This document shows positions 18,561 through 26,977 of a stretch of 64,000 bases of DNA, piece after piece. The position numbers and the translations under genes are program-made. Origin of the DNA: Pseudomonas kermanshahensis (GTDB lineage Bacteria; Pseudomonadota; Gammaproteobacteria; Pseudomonadales; Pseudomonadaceae); contig NZ_JABWRY020000002.1 in assembly GCF_014269205.2 (NCBI RefSeq), forward strand, positions 344,545 through 408,544. The letters are read 5' to 3'. Numbering within the stretch: the stretch's first letter is position 1; every line of letters starts with the position of its first letter. The notes under the pieces were generated by a model. That model worked only from the letters and a program-made list of their open reading frames with translations. It did no database searches and had not been told where the DNA came from.

Positions 18561-19010
18561 TCACTTCAGCGCGACAATGGCCGCCCATTGTTCAGGGGTA
18601 ACCGGCATCACCGACAGGCGGCTGCCTTTTTGCACCAGCGGCAATTCGGCAAGTGCAGCCTGTTGTTTGAGCCTGCCAAGGTCGAGCACCTTGGGCAGGG
18701 TTTTCACATGGGCCACGTCCACCGCACTCCACGGGTTCTTCTCGGCGGTGGCCTTGGGGTCGTAGTAGTGGCTTTCTGGGTCCAGTGCGGTCGGGTCCGG
18801 GTAGGCCGCCGCAGTGATGCGGGCGATGCCAGCAATGCCCGGTTGCGGGCAGCTGGAGTGGTAGAAGAAGAACTCGTCGCCCACGCTCATGGCCCGCAAA
18901 AAGTTGCGCGCCTGGTAGTTACGCACGCCGTCCCAGCGCGCTTCGCCCAGCCGGCCAAGGGCTTCGATCGAGAGCTCGTCGGGCTCGGATTTCATCAGCC
19001 AATAGGCCAT
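18561..19010 (-). CDS. EVE domain protein (PUA-like fold)
   Basis: The 149-residue protein is a single EVE domain: MAYWLMKSEPDELSIEAL at the start, then WDGVRNYQARNFLRAM and GDEFFFYHSSCPQPGIAGIARI. The EVE fold is related to YTH and PUA domains, which bind modified bases in RNA or DNA. EVE proteins outside restriction systems, as here, have no settled function; the aromatic cage suggests recognition of a modified nucleotide. It stands alone, upstream of but not overlapping the yhiI-rbbA-yhhJ operon. Confidence 0.93.
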   Translation of the reverse strand: MAYWLMKSEPDELSIEALGRLGEARWDGVRNYQARNFLRAMSVGDEFFFYHSSCPQPGIAGIARITAAAYPDPTALDPESHYYDPKATAEKNPWSAVDVAHVKTLPKVLDLGRLKQQAALAELPLVQKGSRLSVMPVTPEQWAAIVALK

Positions 19011-19188
19011 GCATGCTGCTCCTGAAAAGGTTTGAAATAACCTGTTGCACGAAACCGACAGCCGGTTGGCGCCAATGTTTGCGTGTGGGCGCAGGTTGTC
19101 GGAAAATGCGCCCCGTTTAAAGCGAGATGCTCTGGCGATACTCAGAAAATCGCCAAGCCGAAACAGTTTGCCTGGGGGGCAATCTTCG

Positions 19189-19341
19189 ATGAATCAACGC
19201 AAAAAGCCGGATCTGCTGTGGATCCTGGTGTTCATTTTTGGCCTGGGTGTGGTCACCACTGGTTATGCGCAAGGGTTCCTGGAGCGTAAGCTGGACACCG
19301 CCTATCAAATGCCGGTCGACGCCAGCCAGCCGCAACGTTGA
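19189..19341 (+). CDS. Small single-pass membrane protein, 50 residues
   Basis: Starts MNQRKKPDLLWILVFIFGLG and has one hydrophobic segment (about residues 9-28) after a positively charged N-terminus, so the C-terminal 20 residues probably face the periplasm. The open frame extends to 19045 upstream, but the added part is of unlikely composition. A GGGGGGCAA stretch upstream may serve as the ribosome site. It looks like a conserved Pseudomonas hypothetical protein; function unknown. The end of fau lies 19 bases downstream, convergent. Confidence 0.65.
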   Translation: MNQRKKPDLLWILVFIFGLGVVTTGYAQGFLERKLDTAYQMPVDASQPQR

Positions 19342-19360
19342 TGCCCTCCGCTGGCGCCGC

Positions 19361-19969
19361 TCAGTTCGGCGCCAGGTACCAGTCGCGGTCCGAGACCGTG
19401 CCTTGCAATGGTACATCCCAACTGGCCTGTGCCAGCCGCTCGACCTTCTGGCATTCATGCGCCAGCCCCAATAGCAAAGGTTTCTTCCAGGTCTTGCGGC
19501 GCGTCTGGTAGGCCAGGCTGCGGTCATAGAAACCACCGCCCATGCCCAAGCGGCCACCCACTTCATCGAAACCCACCAGCGGCAGCAGGATCAGGTCCAG
19601 AGCCCAGATCGGGCGTTGGCGTTTGCGGTCGGTCAGTGGCTCTGGAATACGGAAGCGGTTGCGCTTGAGTTTTTCACCCTGTTCGAAACGCTGAAACACC
19701 ATGCGTGTGCGCGGCCAGGCGTGCAGCACCGGCAGGTAAGTACGTTTGCCGCGTCGCTGGGCTTCGCGCAATAGCAGGTAGGGGTCGATTTCACCGTCGT
19801 TGGGCAGGTACAGGGCAATGTGCCGGGCGCGGCGGAACAGCGGGTCTTGCGCCAGCTGGCGGTATAGGCCAAGGGCGGCTTGGCGCTGCTGGGCAGGCGT
19901 CAGTGCGCGGCGGGCATTGCGGAGCAGGCGACGAAGCTGGGGGCGGGTGAGCGGCGCGGTGTCGGTCAT
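19361..19969 (-). CDS. fau: 5-formyltetrahydrofolate cyclo-ligase
   Basis: The enzyme converts 5-formyl-THF with ATP to 5,10-methenyl-THF, rescuing a dead-end folate that arises from serine/glycine metabolism. The 202-residue protein starts MTDTAPLTRPQLRRLLRNARRALT. It shows LYLPNDGEIDP near residue 53 and the nucleotide-binding MGGGFYDR motif near residues 144-151. The longer open frame up to 20203 overlaps the 6S RNA gene and is not coding. The zapA-ssrS-fau order matches the classical arrangement in which 6S RNA precedes this gene. Confidence 0.96.
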   Translation of the reverse strand: MTDTAPLTRPQLRRLLRNARRALTPAQQRQAALGLYRQLAQDPLFRRARHIALYLPNDGEIDPYLLLREAQRRGKRTYLPVLHAWPRTRMVFQRFEQGEKLKRNRFRIPEPLTDRKRQRPIWALDLILLPLVGFDEVGGRLGMGGGFYDRSLAYQTRRKTWKKPLLLGLAHECQKVERLAQASWDVPLQGTVSDRDWYLAPN

Positions 19970-20036
19970 GGCACAGGCGTTCCCAGTTGTCGCGACTGGT
20001 AGGGGTATGCCCGCAGCAAGGGCGGACAAAAAAATA

Positions 20037-20215
20037 AGGCTCCCCGATAAGACCGCTATCGGTGTAGCCCTTGAACCCGAAAGTTCAAGGTGGAGATTGC
20101 AGGGGGCGTTAAGGCTTTCCGTCGAGCGGACATGCACACCGGCCCCAGCGTGCAACCCCCGTGGTTGTGCGTATCGGCTCAGGGACATAACCGACTGGCG
20201 CATCCCCCAGGGAGT
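20037..20215 (-). ncRNA. ssrS: 6S RNA
   Basis: 6S RNA sequesters sigma-70 RNA polymerase in stationary phase. On the minus strand the sequence carries the conserved CCCTGAGCCGATA block near the 5' side and the conserved CCTTGAAC...GTTCAAGG hairpin followed by GGCTACA near the 3' side, with a long, mostly paired architecture in between. The 3' end runs into a T-rich tract (about 20030-20037). Its place between zapA and fau is the universal gammaproteobacterial location. Ends are estimated from the -10 box and the T-tract, so they may be off by some bases. Confidence 0.93.
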
Positions 20216-20221
20216 GGCGCC

Positions 20222-20227
20222 AGTATA
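20222..20227 (-). promoter_or_regulatory. -10 element of the 6S RNA promoter
   Basis: TATACT on the minus strand lies seven bases after the zapA stop codon and about seven bases before the predicted 6S 5' end. Co-transcription from zapA is also possible. Confidence 0.6.
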
Positions 20228-20233
20228 CCAATC

Positions 20234-20554
20234 TCAGCCGATTTTGGTATCCGTGTCGTCGGACAAAGCCTTATCGACCCGATCCAGCAGGTCGCGCACC
20301 TGTTCGCGGTTGGTGCCAGCGACCGGGGCAGCGCTACGGTCTTCCTGGCGGTGCAGCATCTCGTGGGTAATGTTCAACGCAGCCATGACCGCGATGCGGT
20401 CGGCGCCGATCACCTTGCCGCTGCTGCGGATCTCGCGCATCTTGCCGTCCAGGTAGCGCGCGGCGCTGACCAGGTTGTTGCGCTCTTCCGGCGGGCAGAT
20501 GATCGAGTATTCCTTGTCGAGGATCTGCACGGTGACGCTATTGCTTGAACTCAT
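20234..20554 (-). CDS. zapA: Cell division protein ZapA
   Basis: ZapA bundles FtsZ filaments at the division ring. The 106-residue protein starts MSSSNSVTVQILDKEYSIICPPEER, with the family's N-terminal globular head (DKEYSIICP, ARYLDGKMREIR) and a C-terminal coiled coil. Its ATG overlaps the end of the ZapB-like gene by four bases. Longer in-frame readings to 20794 lie in the upstream gene and are excluded. Confidence 0.95.
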   Translation of the reverse strand: MSSSNSVTVQILDKEYSIICPPEERNNLVSAARYLDGKMREIRSSGKVIGADRIAVMAALNITHEMLHRQEDRSAAPVAGTNREQVRDLLDRVDKALSDDTDTKIG

Positions 20555-20769
20555 GAGTCTTGCTCCAGAGCCTTGAGGCGTAAAATCATCGACTCGACCT
20601 TGCGCCTTGCGATCTCGTTCTTTTCGATGAGGTGGGCGCGCTCTTCGCGCCAGGATTTTTCCTGAGCTACTAGGAGTGCATTTTGCCGTTTTAGTTGCTC
20701 GACACGTTCGATCAGCAACTCGAATCGGCTCATCAGCGCTTGCAGGTCGTTCTCTTGCGTGGGTTGCAC
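20551..20769 (-). CDS. TIGR02449/ZapB-like coiled-coil protein
   Basis: The 72-residue protein (MQPTQENDLQALMSRFELLIERVEQLKRQN...) is almost entirely one coiled coil with regular Leu/Ile heptads. It overlaps zapA by the ATGA motif. The position beside zapA and the small coiled-coil design suggest the ZapB role, bridging ZapA to MatP or acting in FtsZ ring assembly, but sequence identity to E. coli ZapB is low and this remains inferred. Confidence 0.85.
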   Translation of the reverse strand: MQPTQENDLQALMSRFELLIERVEQLKRQNALLVAQEKSWREERAHLIEKNEIARRKVESMILRLKALEQDS

Positions 20770-20914
20770 TCGAATCGCTCCGTCGTTGAGTCACCTGGCG
20801 ATGATGCCTCTCCCCGGGCCGCGACGGCCAGTGCCGATGGTCTTGGCGCGCCTGCCGGTGCTAGGATACAAGGTCTCCATTCTAGTCATTGCGCCGTCTG
20901 GCGCCTAGTTGCCC

Positions 20915-21469
20915 ATGCCCAATACCCAATCGCCCTACATTGCCTTCGCCATGCTGCTTACCAGCAACGGCCACCCTGTCACTCCTGCCGAGCTGCACGG
21001 CTTGCTGGTCGGGCGCAGCTGCGCCGGTGCCGGCTTCGATGCCGACGCCTGGCTGGCCGACGCCGCCCAACTGCTGGAAAACGAACCCGGTGACACCGTC
21101 CGCAACGCCCTGATCGGCTTGCAAGAGATGGTCAAGGGCGAGCTCACCAGCGATGACATGGCCATCGTCCTGCTGCTGCCGACCGATGATGCCGCGCTGG
21201 CTGACCGTGCTGAGGCGCTGGGCCAGTGGTGCCAAGGCTTCATCACGGGCTTTGGCCTGAACGCCGGTGGCAAGGACCTGTCCACCGAAGCCAAAGACGT
21301 GCTGCAGGACCTGGTGGCAATCTCCCAGGTACAAGAAGCCCTCGAAGAGTCCGAAGACGGCGAGAGCGACTACATGGAAGTCATGGAATACCTGCGCGTC
21401 GCGCCGCTGCTGCTGTTCTCCGAGCTGGCCAAGCCGGCCGCACCTGCGTCCAAGCCATCGTTGCACTGA
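20915..21469 (+). CDS. ygfB: YgfB/YecA family protein (UPF0149)
   Basis: The 184-residue protein starts [20 protein letters not shown] and has the UPF0149 layout: SPAELHG-type block ([12 protein letters not shown]), [14 protein letters not shown] block ([14 protein letters not shown]), and an acidic [22 protein letters not shown] tail. The YgfB relative in P. aeruginosa modulates antibiotic-stress gene expression by binding the regulator AlpA; whether this does so is unknown. A TTG at 20909 gives two extra residues. It stands at the head of the pepP-ubiH-ubiI run, 21 bases before pepP, as in most gammaproteobacteria. Confidence 0.92.
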   Translation: MPNTQSPYIAFAMLLTSNGHPVTPAELHGLLVGRSCAGAGFDADAWLADAAQLLENEPGDTVRNALIGLQEMVKGELTSDDMAIVLLLPTDDAALADRAEALGQWCQGFITGFGLNAGGKDLSTEAKDVLQDLVAISQVQEALEESEDGESDYMEVMEYLRVAPLLLFSELAKPAAPASKPSLH

Positions 21470-21490
21470 TCAACCGGGGGTAGTCTGCCC

Positions 21491-22825
21491 ATGAGCCACA
21501 TTCCCAAGGCCGAGTATGCCCGTCGGCGCAAGGCGCTGATGGCGCAGATGGTCCCCAACAGCATCGCCATCCTGCCCGCCGCTGCCGTTGCCATTCGCAA
21601 CCGCGACGTCGAGCACGTGTACCGCCAGGACAGCGATTTCCAGTACCTCAGCGGCTTTCCCGAGCCCGAGGCGGTGATTGCGCTGATCCCGGGCCGTGAA
21701 CATGGCGAGTACGTGCTGTTCTGCCGCGAGCGCAACCCTGAGCGCGAGCAGTGGGAAGGGCTGCGCGCCGGCCAGGAAGGTGCGGTGCGTGATTTTGGCG
21801 CCGACGATGCCTTCCCGATCACCGACATCGACGAGATCCTGCCGGGCCTGATCGAGGGCCGGGAGCGGGTGTACAGCGCCATGGGCAGCAACCCCGAATT
21901 CGATCGCCGGCTGATGGACTGGATCAACGTGATCCGCTCCAAGGCGCGCCTGGGTGCCCAGCCGCCGAACGAGTTCGTTGCGCTGGATCATCTGCTGCAC
22001 GACATGCGCCTGTATAAATCGGCGGCAGAAGTGAAGGTGATGCGCGCTGCCGCAGACATTTCCGCCCGTGCCCACGTGCGTGCCATGCAGGCCTGCCGGG
22101 CCGGGCTGCATGAGTACAGCCTGGAAGCCGAGCTGGATTACGAGTTCCGCAAAGGCGGCGCGAAAATGCCGGCCTACGGCTCGATCGTCGCGGCCGGGCG
22201 CAATGGCTGCATCCTGCACTATCAGCAGAATGACGCCCCGCTCAAGGACGGCGACCTGGTGTTGATCGACGCGGGCTGCGAAATCGACTGCTATGCCAGC
22301 GACATCACCCGTACGTTCCCGGTCAGCGGGCGTTTTTCGCCCGAGCAGAAGGCCATCTACGAGCTGGTGCTGAAGGCCCAGGCGGCAGCCTTCGCCGAAA
22401 TCGCCCCCAGCAAGCACTGGAACCACGCCCACGAGGCGACCGTGCAGGTCATCACCGAGGGCCTGGTGGAGCTGGGGCTGCTCAAGGGCGATGTGCAGGG
22501 GCTGATCGAAAGCGAAGCCTACCGCGCGTTCTACATGCACCGCGCCGGGCACTGGCTGGGCATGGATGTGCACGATGTGGGCGAATACAAAGTGGGCGGC
22601 CAGTGGCGCGTGCTGGAGCCCGGCATGGCGCTGACCGTCGAACCGGGCATCTACATCGCCGCCGACAACCAGGCGGTGGCCAAGAAGTGGCGCGGCATCG
22701 GCGTAAGGATCGAGGACGACGTGGTAGTGACCAGGCAGGGCTGTGAAATTCTGACGTCGGGTGTACCCCGCACAGTCGCCGAGATCGAGGCGCTGATGCA
22801 GGCTGCGCGCAAGGACGCGGCATGA
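21491..22825 (+). CDS. pepP: Xaa-Pro aminopeptidase P
   Basis: PepP removes N-terminal residues that precede proline. The 444-residue protein has an N-terminal AMP_N domain (MSHIPKAEYARRRKALM) and a pita-bread catalytic domain whose metal ligands are visible: LIDAGCEIDCYASDITRTFP (two Asp), RAGHWLGMDVHDVG (His), LTVEPGIY (Glu) and VRIEDDVVVT (Glu). It overlaps ubiH by four bases (ATGA), so it belongs to the ubiquinone operon. Confidence 0.97.
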   Translation: MSHIPKAEYARRRKALMAQMVPNSIAILPAAAVAIRNRDVEHVYRQDSDFQYLSGFPEPEAVIALIPGREHGEYVLFCRERNPEREQWEGLRAGQEGAVRDFGADDAFPITDIDEILPGLIEGRERVYSAMGSNPEFDRRLMDWINVIRSKARLGAQPPNEFVALDHLLHDMRLYKSAAEVKVMRAAADISARAHVRAMQACRAGLHEYSLEAELDYEFRKGGAKMPAYGSIVAAGRNGCILHYQQNDAPLKDGDLVLIDAGCEIDCYASDITRTFPVSGRFSPEQKAIYELVLKAQAAAFAEIAPSKHWNHAHEATVQVITEGLVELGLLKGDVQGLIESEAYRAFYMHRAGHWLGMDVHDVGEYKVGGQWRVLEPGMALTVEPGIYIAADNQAVAKKWRGIGVRIEDDVVVTRQGCEILTSGVPRTVAEIEALMQAARKDAA

Positions 22826-24021
22826 ACCGGGTCCACTTGGCGATCATCGGTGGCGGCCTGGTCGGCGCGAGCCTGGCGTTGGCCCTGCAGGCCGGGGCCA
22901 AGGCGCGAGGCTGGAAGATCCTGCTGATCGAGCCGTTCGCACCCGGCCATAGCTTCCAGCCCAGCTACGATGCGCGTTCGTCGGCGTTGTCGTATGGCAC
23001 GCAACAGATCTACCAGCAGTTGGGGCTGTGGCAGGCCATCAGCCAGCGCGCCGAGCCTATCCTGCAGATTCAGGTATCCGACCGTGGCCGGTTCGGTGCC
23101 ACGCGCCTCGATGCCCACGAAGAAGGCGTGCCAGCGCTGGGTTTCGTGGTGGAAAACGCCTGGCTCGGGCAGTGCCTGTGGCAGGGGTTGGACCCTGAGG
23201 TGGTGAGTTGGCGTTGCCCCGCCGAAGTGAGGGCGATGCACGCCATCGAAGGCGGTTATCGCCTGCAACTGGATGACGACACCAGCCTGGAATGCGACTT
23301 GGCAGTGCTGGCCGATGGCGGCCGCTCTGGCCTGCGTGAGCAGCTGGGTATTCATGTGCGCCGCACGCCCTATGAGCAAAGCGCCCTGATCGCCAACATC
23401 ACGCCTGGCGAAGCCCACCGCGGCCAGGCGTTCGAGCGGTTCACCGAAACCGGCCCGATGGCCCTGCTGCCACTGCCGGAAAACCGCTGCGCGCTGGTCT
23501 GGACCCGTCAGGGCATGGACGCTCAGCGCTTGGCCGAAATCGATGAACGCAGCTTCCTGCGCGAGCTGCAGGACGCCTTCGGCTATCGTCTTGGGGCCTT
23601 GCGCCAAGTGGGTGCAAGGCATCTGTACCCGCTGGCACTGGTCGAGGCCGAAGAGCAGACACGCCCGCACCTGGTGGTGCTGGGCAACGCTGCGCACAGC
23701 CTGCACCCCATTGCCGGCCAGGGCTTCAACCTGTCGCTGCGTGACGTCCAGGTGCTTGCACACGCTCTGCTGGCGGGCCCGCAGCACCCCGGTGACCTGG
23801 GCACCTTGCGGGCCTACCACCAGCGTCAGCGCCTGGACCAGGCGCTGACCATTGGCTTCTCCGACCAGGTCACCCGCCTGTTCGGCAGCAACCAGCCGTT
23901 GCTGGCTGCCGGGCGCAACATTGGCCTGCTCGGGCTCGACCTGCTGCCGCCGGCAAAAAGCTGGTTTGCCCGCCAGGCCATGGGCCTGGGTACGCGCCCC
24001 GATTCGCGGGGCCAGGCATGA
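22822..24021 (+). CDS. ubiH: 2-octaprenyl-6-methoxyphenol hydroxylase (UbiH)
   Basis: This FAD monooxygenase acts in the aerobic ring hydroxylations of ubiquinone synthesis. The 399-residue protein has the dinucleotide motif IIGGGLVGASLALAL at residues 9-23 and the FAD-phosphate motif near GNAAHSLHPIAGQGFNLSL (Asn in place of the usual Asp of the GD motif). The LADGGRSGLRE block follows near residue 162. It lies in a tight operon: ATGA overlap with pepP, overlap with the hotdog gene downstream. Confidence 0.93.
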   Translation: MNRVHLAIIGGGLVGASLALALQAGAKARGWKILLIEPFAPGHSFQPSYDARSSALSYGTQQIYQQLGLWQAISQRAEPILQIQVSDRGRFGATRLDAHEEGVPALGFVVENAWLGQCLWQGLDPEVVSWRCPAEVRAMHAIEGGYRLQLDDDTSLECDLAVLADGGRSGLREQLGIHVRRTPYEQSALIANITPGEAHRGQAFERFTETGPMALLPLPENRCALVWTRQGMDAQRLAEIDERSFLRELQDAFGYRLGALRQVGARHLYPLALVEAEEQTRPHLVVLGNAAHSLHPIAGQGFNLSLRDVQVLAHALLAGPQHPGDLGTLRAYHQRQRLDQALTIGFSDQVTRLFGSNQPLLAAGRNIGLLGLDLLPPAKSWFARQAMGLGTRPDSRGQA

Positions 24022-24500
24022 GCAATCCGCGCAGACTGGCGCGCCGGGCCCGCATGTTGCGCTGGTTGCTGAACCTTTACCCGCCGTACCTGGGCGCCGG
24101 TATCCGCGTGCAGCACATCAGCCCGGACATGCGCAGCGTCAAGGTCCGCATGAAGCTTACCCGCTGGAACCGCAACTACGTCGGTACCCAGTTTGGCGGC
24201 AGCCTCTATTCGATGGTCGACCCGTTCTACATGCTGCTGCTGATCGAGCAGTTGGGGCGCGAGTACATCGTCTGGGACAAGGCGGCGAGCATTGATTTCA
24301 TCTCGCCGGGCAAAGGCCCCGTGTACGCCGAGTTCCACCTCGATGACGCCCTGCTCGACGACATTCGCCAGCAGACCGCCACCGGCAAGAAGTGCCTGCC
24401 GCGGCTGCAGGTGGACATCCGCGACGGCGCCGGCGAACTGGTAGCGCGGGTCGATAAAACCCTATACGTGCGGCTCAAGCCGCAAGCGAGGCAGGCGTAA
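24018..24500 (+). CDS. DUF4442 hotdog-fold protein
   Basis: The 160-residue protein resembles PaaI/YiiD-type thioesterase folds: LNLYPPYLGAGIRVQHISPDMRSVKV, the NYVGTQFGGSLYSMVDPFYMLLLIEQLG helix region, and WDKAASIDFISPGKGPV. It overlaps ubiH by four bases and is three bases from ubiI, so it is co-translated with the ubiquinone enzymes. Whether it hydrolyses an acyl-CoA or has a non-catalytic role is unknown. Confidence 0.8.
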   Translation: MSNPRRLARRARMLRWLLNLYPPYLGAGIRVQHISPDMRSVKVRMKLTRWNRNYVGTQFGGSLYSMVDPFYMLLLIEQLGREYIVWDKAASIDFISPGKGPVYAEFHLDDALLDDIRQQTATGKKCLPRLQVDIRDGAGELVARVDKTLYVRLKPQARQA

Positions 24501-24503
24501 GGC

Positions 24504-25727
24504 ATGGAAATGCGCGCAGATCTGTTGATTGTCGGTGCCGGTATGGTCGGCAGCGCCCTGGCCCTGGCATTGCGCCACAGTGGCTTGGACATTCTCCTGC
24601 TCGACGGCAGCCCGCTGTCGGTAAAACCCTTCGATACCGAAGCGCCGTTCGAGCCGCGCGTCAGTGCCCTGTCGGCGGCCAGCCAGCGCATTCTGGAGCG
24701 CCTAGGCGCCTGGGATGGCATCGCCCGGCGACGGGCCACGCCGTATACCGACATGCACGTCTGGGATGGCAGCGGCACGGGCCAGATCCACTTCGCGGCG
24801 GCCAGCGTGCATGCCCAGGTGCTCGGCCACATCGTCGAAAACCGGGTGGTGCAGGATGGCTTGCTGGAGCGTCTGCATGACAGCGACATCGGCCTGTTGC
24901 CCAACGCGCGGCTCGAGCAACTGCGCCGTTCCGGTGACGAGTGGCTGCTGACCCTGGCCGACGGTCGCCAACTGCGGGCGCCGTTGGTGGTGGCGGCGGA
25001 TGGCGCCAACTCGGCGGTACGCCGCCTGACCGGCTGCGAAACCCGTGAGTGGGATTACCTGCACCACGCCATCGTCACCAGCGTACGTTGCAGCGCGGGG
25101 CACCAGGCCACGGCCTGGCAACGCTTTACCGACGAGGGCCCGCTGGCGTTTCTGCCGCTGACACGTGAGGGCCAGCAGGACTGGTGCTCGATCGTCTGGT
25201 CGACCACGCCAGAGCATGCCGAGCAACTGATGGCGCTGGACGAGCCGGCCTTCCTCAAGGCCCTGGAGCGGGCCTTCGAGGGGCGCCTGGGCGAGGTGCT
25301 ACAGGCCGACCCACGCGTGTGCGTGCCGCTGCGTCAGCGCCATGCCAAGCGCTATGTGGCTGAGGGCCTGGCGCTGATCGGCGATGCCGCGCACACCATT
25401 CACCCGTTGGCCGGGCAGGGCGTCAACCTGGGGTTCCTTGATGCCGCCGTGCTGGCCGAGGTGCTGGTGAATGCCAGCGAGCGCGGCGAACGGCTGGCGG
25501 ATGTAAAGGTGCTGAGCCGCTATGAGCGCCGGCGCATGCCGCACAACTTGGGGCTGATGGCCGCCATGGAAGGGTTCGAGCGGCTGTTCCAGGCCAATCC
25601 GCTGCCGTTGCGCTGGTTGCGTAACAGTGGCTTGAAGCTGGTGGAGCAGATGCCAGAGGCCAAGGCATTGTTCGTGCGCCAAGCGTTGGGCTTGAGCGGA
25701 GACCTGCCAGAATTGGCCAAGCCCTGA
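24504..25727 (+). CDS. ubiI: UbiH/UbiF/UbiI-type FAD-dependent hydroxylase, probably UbiI
   Basis: The 407-residue monooxygenase has LIVGAGMVGSALALALRHSG at residues 8-27, the internal VVAADGANSAVRRL motif near 156-169, and GDAAHTIHPLAGQGVNLGFLD near 293-313. These three motifs define the ubiquinone hydroxylases. The position after ubiH matches the ubiH-ubiI order of gammaproteobacteria; I therefore call it UbiI (C5 hydroxylase), although UbiF-like activity cannot be excluded from motifs alone. Confidence 0.88.
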   Translation: MEMRADLLIVGAGMVGSALALALRHSGLDILLLDGSPLSVKPFDTEAPFEPRVSALSAASQRILERLGAWDGIARRRATPYTDMHVWDGSGTGQIHFAAASVHAQVLGHIVENRVVQDGLLERLHDSDIGLLPNARLEQLRRSGDEWLLTLADGRQLRAPLVVAADGANSAVRRLTGCETREWDYLHHAIVTSVRCSAGHQATAWQRFTDEGPLAFLPLTREGQQDWCSIVWSTTPEHAEQLMALDEPAFLKALERAFEGRLGEVLQADPRVCVPLRQRHAKRYVAEGLALIGDAAHTIHPLAGQGVNLGFLDAAVLAEVLVNASERGERLADVKVLSRYERRRMPHNLGLMAAMEGFERLFQANPLPLRWLRNSGLKLVEQMPEAKALFVRQALGLSGDLPELAKP

Positions 25728-25829
25728 CGTTAGCACGGCCTGCAACATCCGGTAACGGCTCCGAGGGTGAGGGACAAAATGGGATTCACTACCATTTGCG
25801 CCTCTCATACGATCCGAGGAGTGCATTTC

Positions 25830-26831
25830 ATGTTGCCACGCAAGCCCCTACTGGCCGCCCTGGCCCTGACGTTGTTCGGCGGCACTGCCCAGGCAGCTGA
25901 AGAAGTGGTGGTGTACTCCTCGCGCATCGACGAGCTGATCAAGCCGGTGTTCGACGCCTACACCGCCAAGACCGGGGTCAAGGTCAAGTTCATCACCGAC
26001 AAGGAAGCCCCGTTGATGCAACGCATCAAGGCCGAGGGCGAGAACGGTGTGGCCGACCTGCTGCTGACTGTCGATGCCGGCAACCTCTGGCAGGCCGAGC
26101 AGATGGGCATCCTGCAACCGATCAAATCGGACATCATCGACCAGAACATCCCGCCGCAATACCGGGCCTCGTCCCATGACTGGACCGGCCTGAGCCTGCG
26201 CGCGCGCACCATCATCTACTCCACCGACCGGGTCAAACCGGAGCAGCTGAGCACCTACGAAGCCCTGGCCGACAAGCAGTGGGAAGGGCGTCTGTGCCTG
26301 CGCACTGCGAAGAAGGTCTACAACCAGTCGCTGACCGCCACCTTGATCGAGAACCACGGCGAGGCGAAAACCGAAACCATCGTCAAAGGTTGGGTGAATA
26401 ACCTGTCCACCGACGTGTTCTCCGATGACAACGCCGTGATCCAGGCCATCGAAGCTGGCCAGTGCGACGTGGGCGTGGTCAACACTTACTACTACGGGCG
26501 CCTGCATAAACAAAACCCCACGTTGCCGGTCAAGATCTTCTGGCCCAACCAAGGTGACCGCGGTGTGCACGTCAACCTGTCGGGTATTGGCCTGACCAAG
26601 CATGCCCCGCACCCTGAGGCTGCGAAAAAGCTGGTGGAATGGATGACCGGCGAGGACGCGCAGAAGCTGTTCGCCGACATCAACCAGGAGTTCCCGGCCA
26701 ACCCGAAGGTCAAGCCATCGGACGAGGTAGCCGCCTGGGGCAGCTTCAAGGCTGACAGCATTCCGGTCGAAATCGCTGGCAAGCGCCAGGCCGAAGCGAT
26801 TCGCTTGATGGATCGGGCTGGCTGGAACTGA
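25830..26831 (+). CDS. Periplasmic iron(III)-type ABC transporter substrate-binding protein
   Basis: The 333-residue protein starts at 25830 with a CCGAGGAG ribosome site. A signal peptide covers residues 1-24 ([17 protein letters not shown], then [10 protein letters not shown]). The mature protein is an FbpA/AfuA-type periplasmic binding protein: [18 protein letters not shown] at the start, [16 protein letters not shown], and [15 protein letters not shown] with a YY pair that binds iron in this family. It is separated from its permease by a REPIN. Confidence 0.92.
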   Translation: MLPRKPLLAALALTLFGGTAQAAEEVVVYSSRIDELIKPVFDAYTAKTGVKVKFITDKEAPLMQRIKAEGENGVADLLLTVDAGNLWQAEQMGILQPIKSDIIDQNIPPQYRASSHDWTGLSLRARTIIYSTDRVKPEQLSTYEALADKQWEGRLCLRTAKKVYNQSLTATLIENHGEAKTETIVKGWVNNLSTDVFSDDNAVIQAIEAGQCDVGVVNTYYYGRLHKQNPTLPVKIFWPNQGDRGVHVNLSGIGLTKHAPHPEAAKKLVEWMTGEDAQKLFADINQEFPANPKVKPSDEVAAWGSFKADSIPVEIAGKRQAEAIRLMDRAGWN

Positions 26832-26860
26832 GTTATCCTTCCGGGGCCTGCAAGGGCCCT

Positions 26861-26937
26861 TTCGCGGGCAAGCCCGCTCCCACAGGTTTTCCACTGAAGC
26901 GTGTGTAAACCCTGTGGGGGCGGGCTTGCCCGCGAAC
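26861..26937. repeat. REPIN between the iron-type binding protein and permease genes
   Basis: TTCGCGGGCAAGCCCGCTCC... and the complement ending GGGCTTGCCCGCGAA flank a loop of about 25 bases. It sits inside an operon, 30 bases after the binding-protein stop. Confidence 0.92.
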
Positions 26938-26977
26938 GACCGCGCAGCGGTCGCAATCGCAATCGAGAGTTCTGAAC

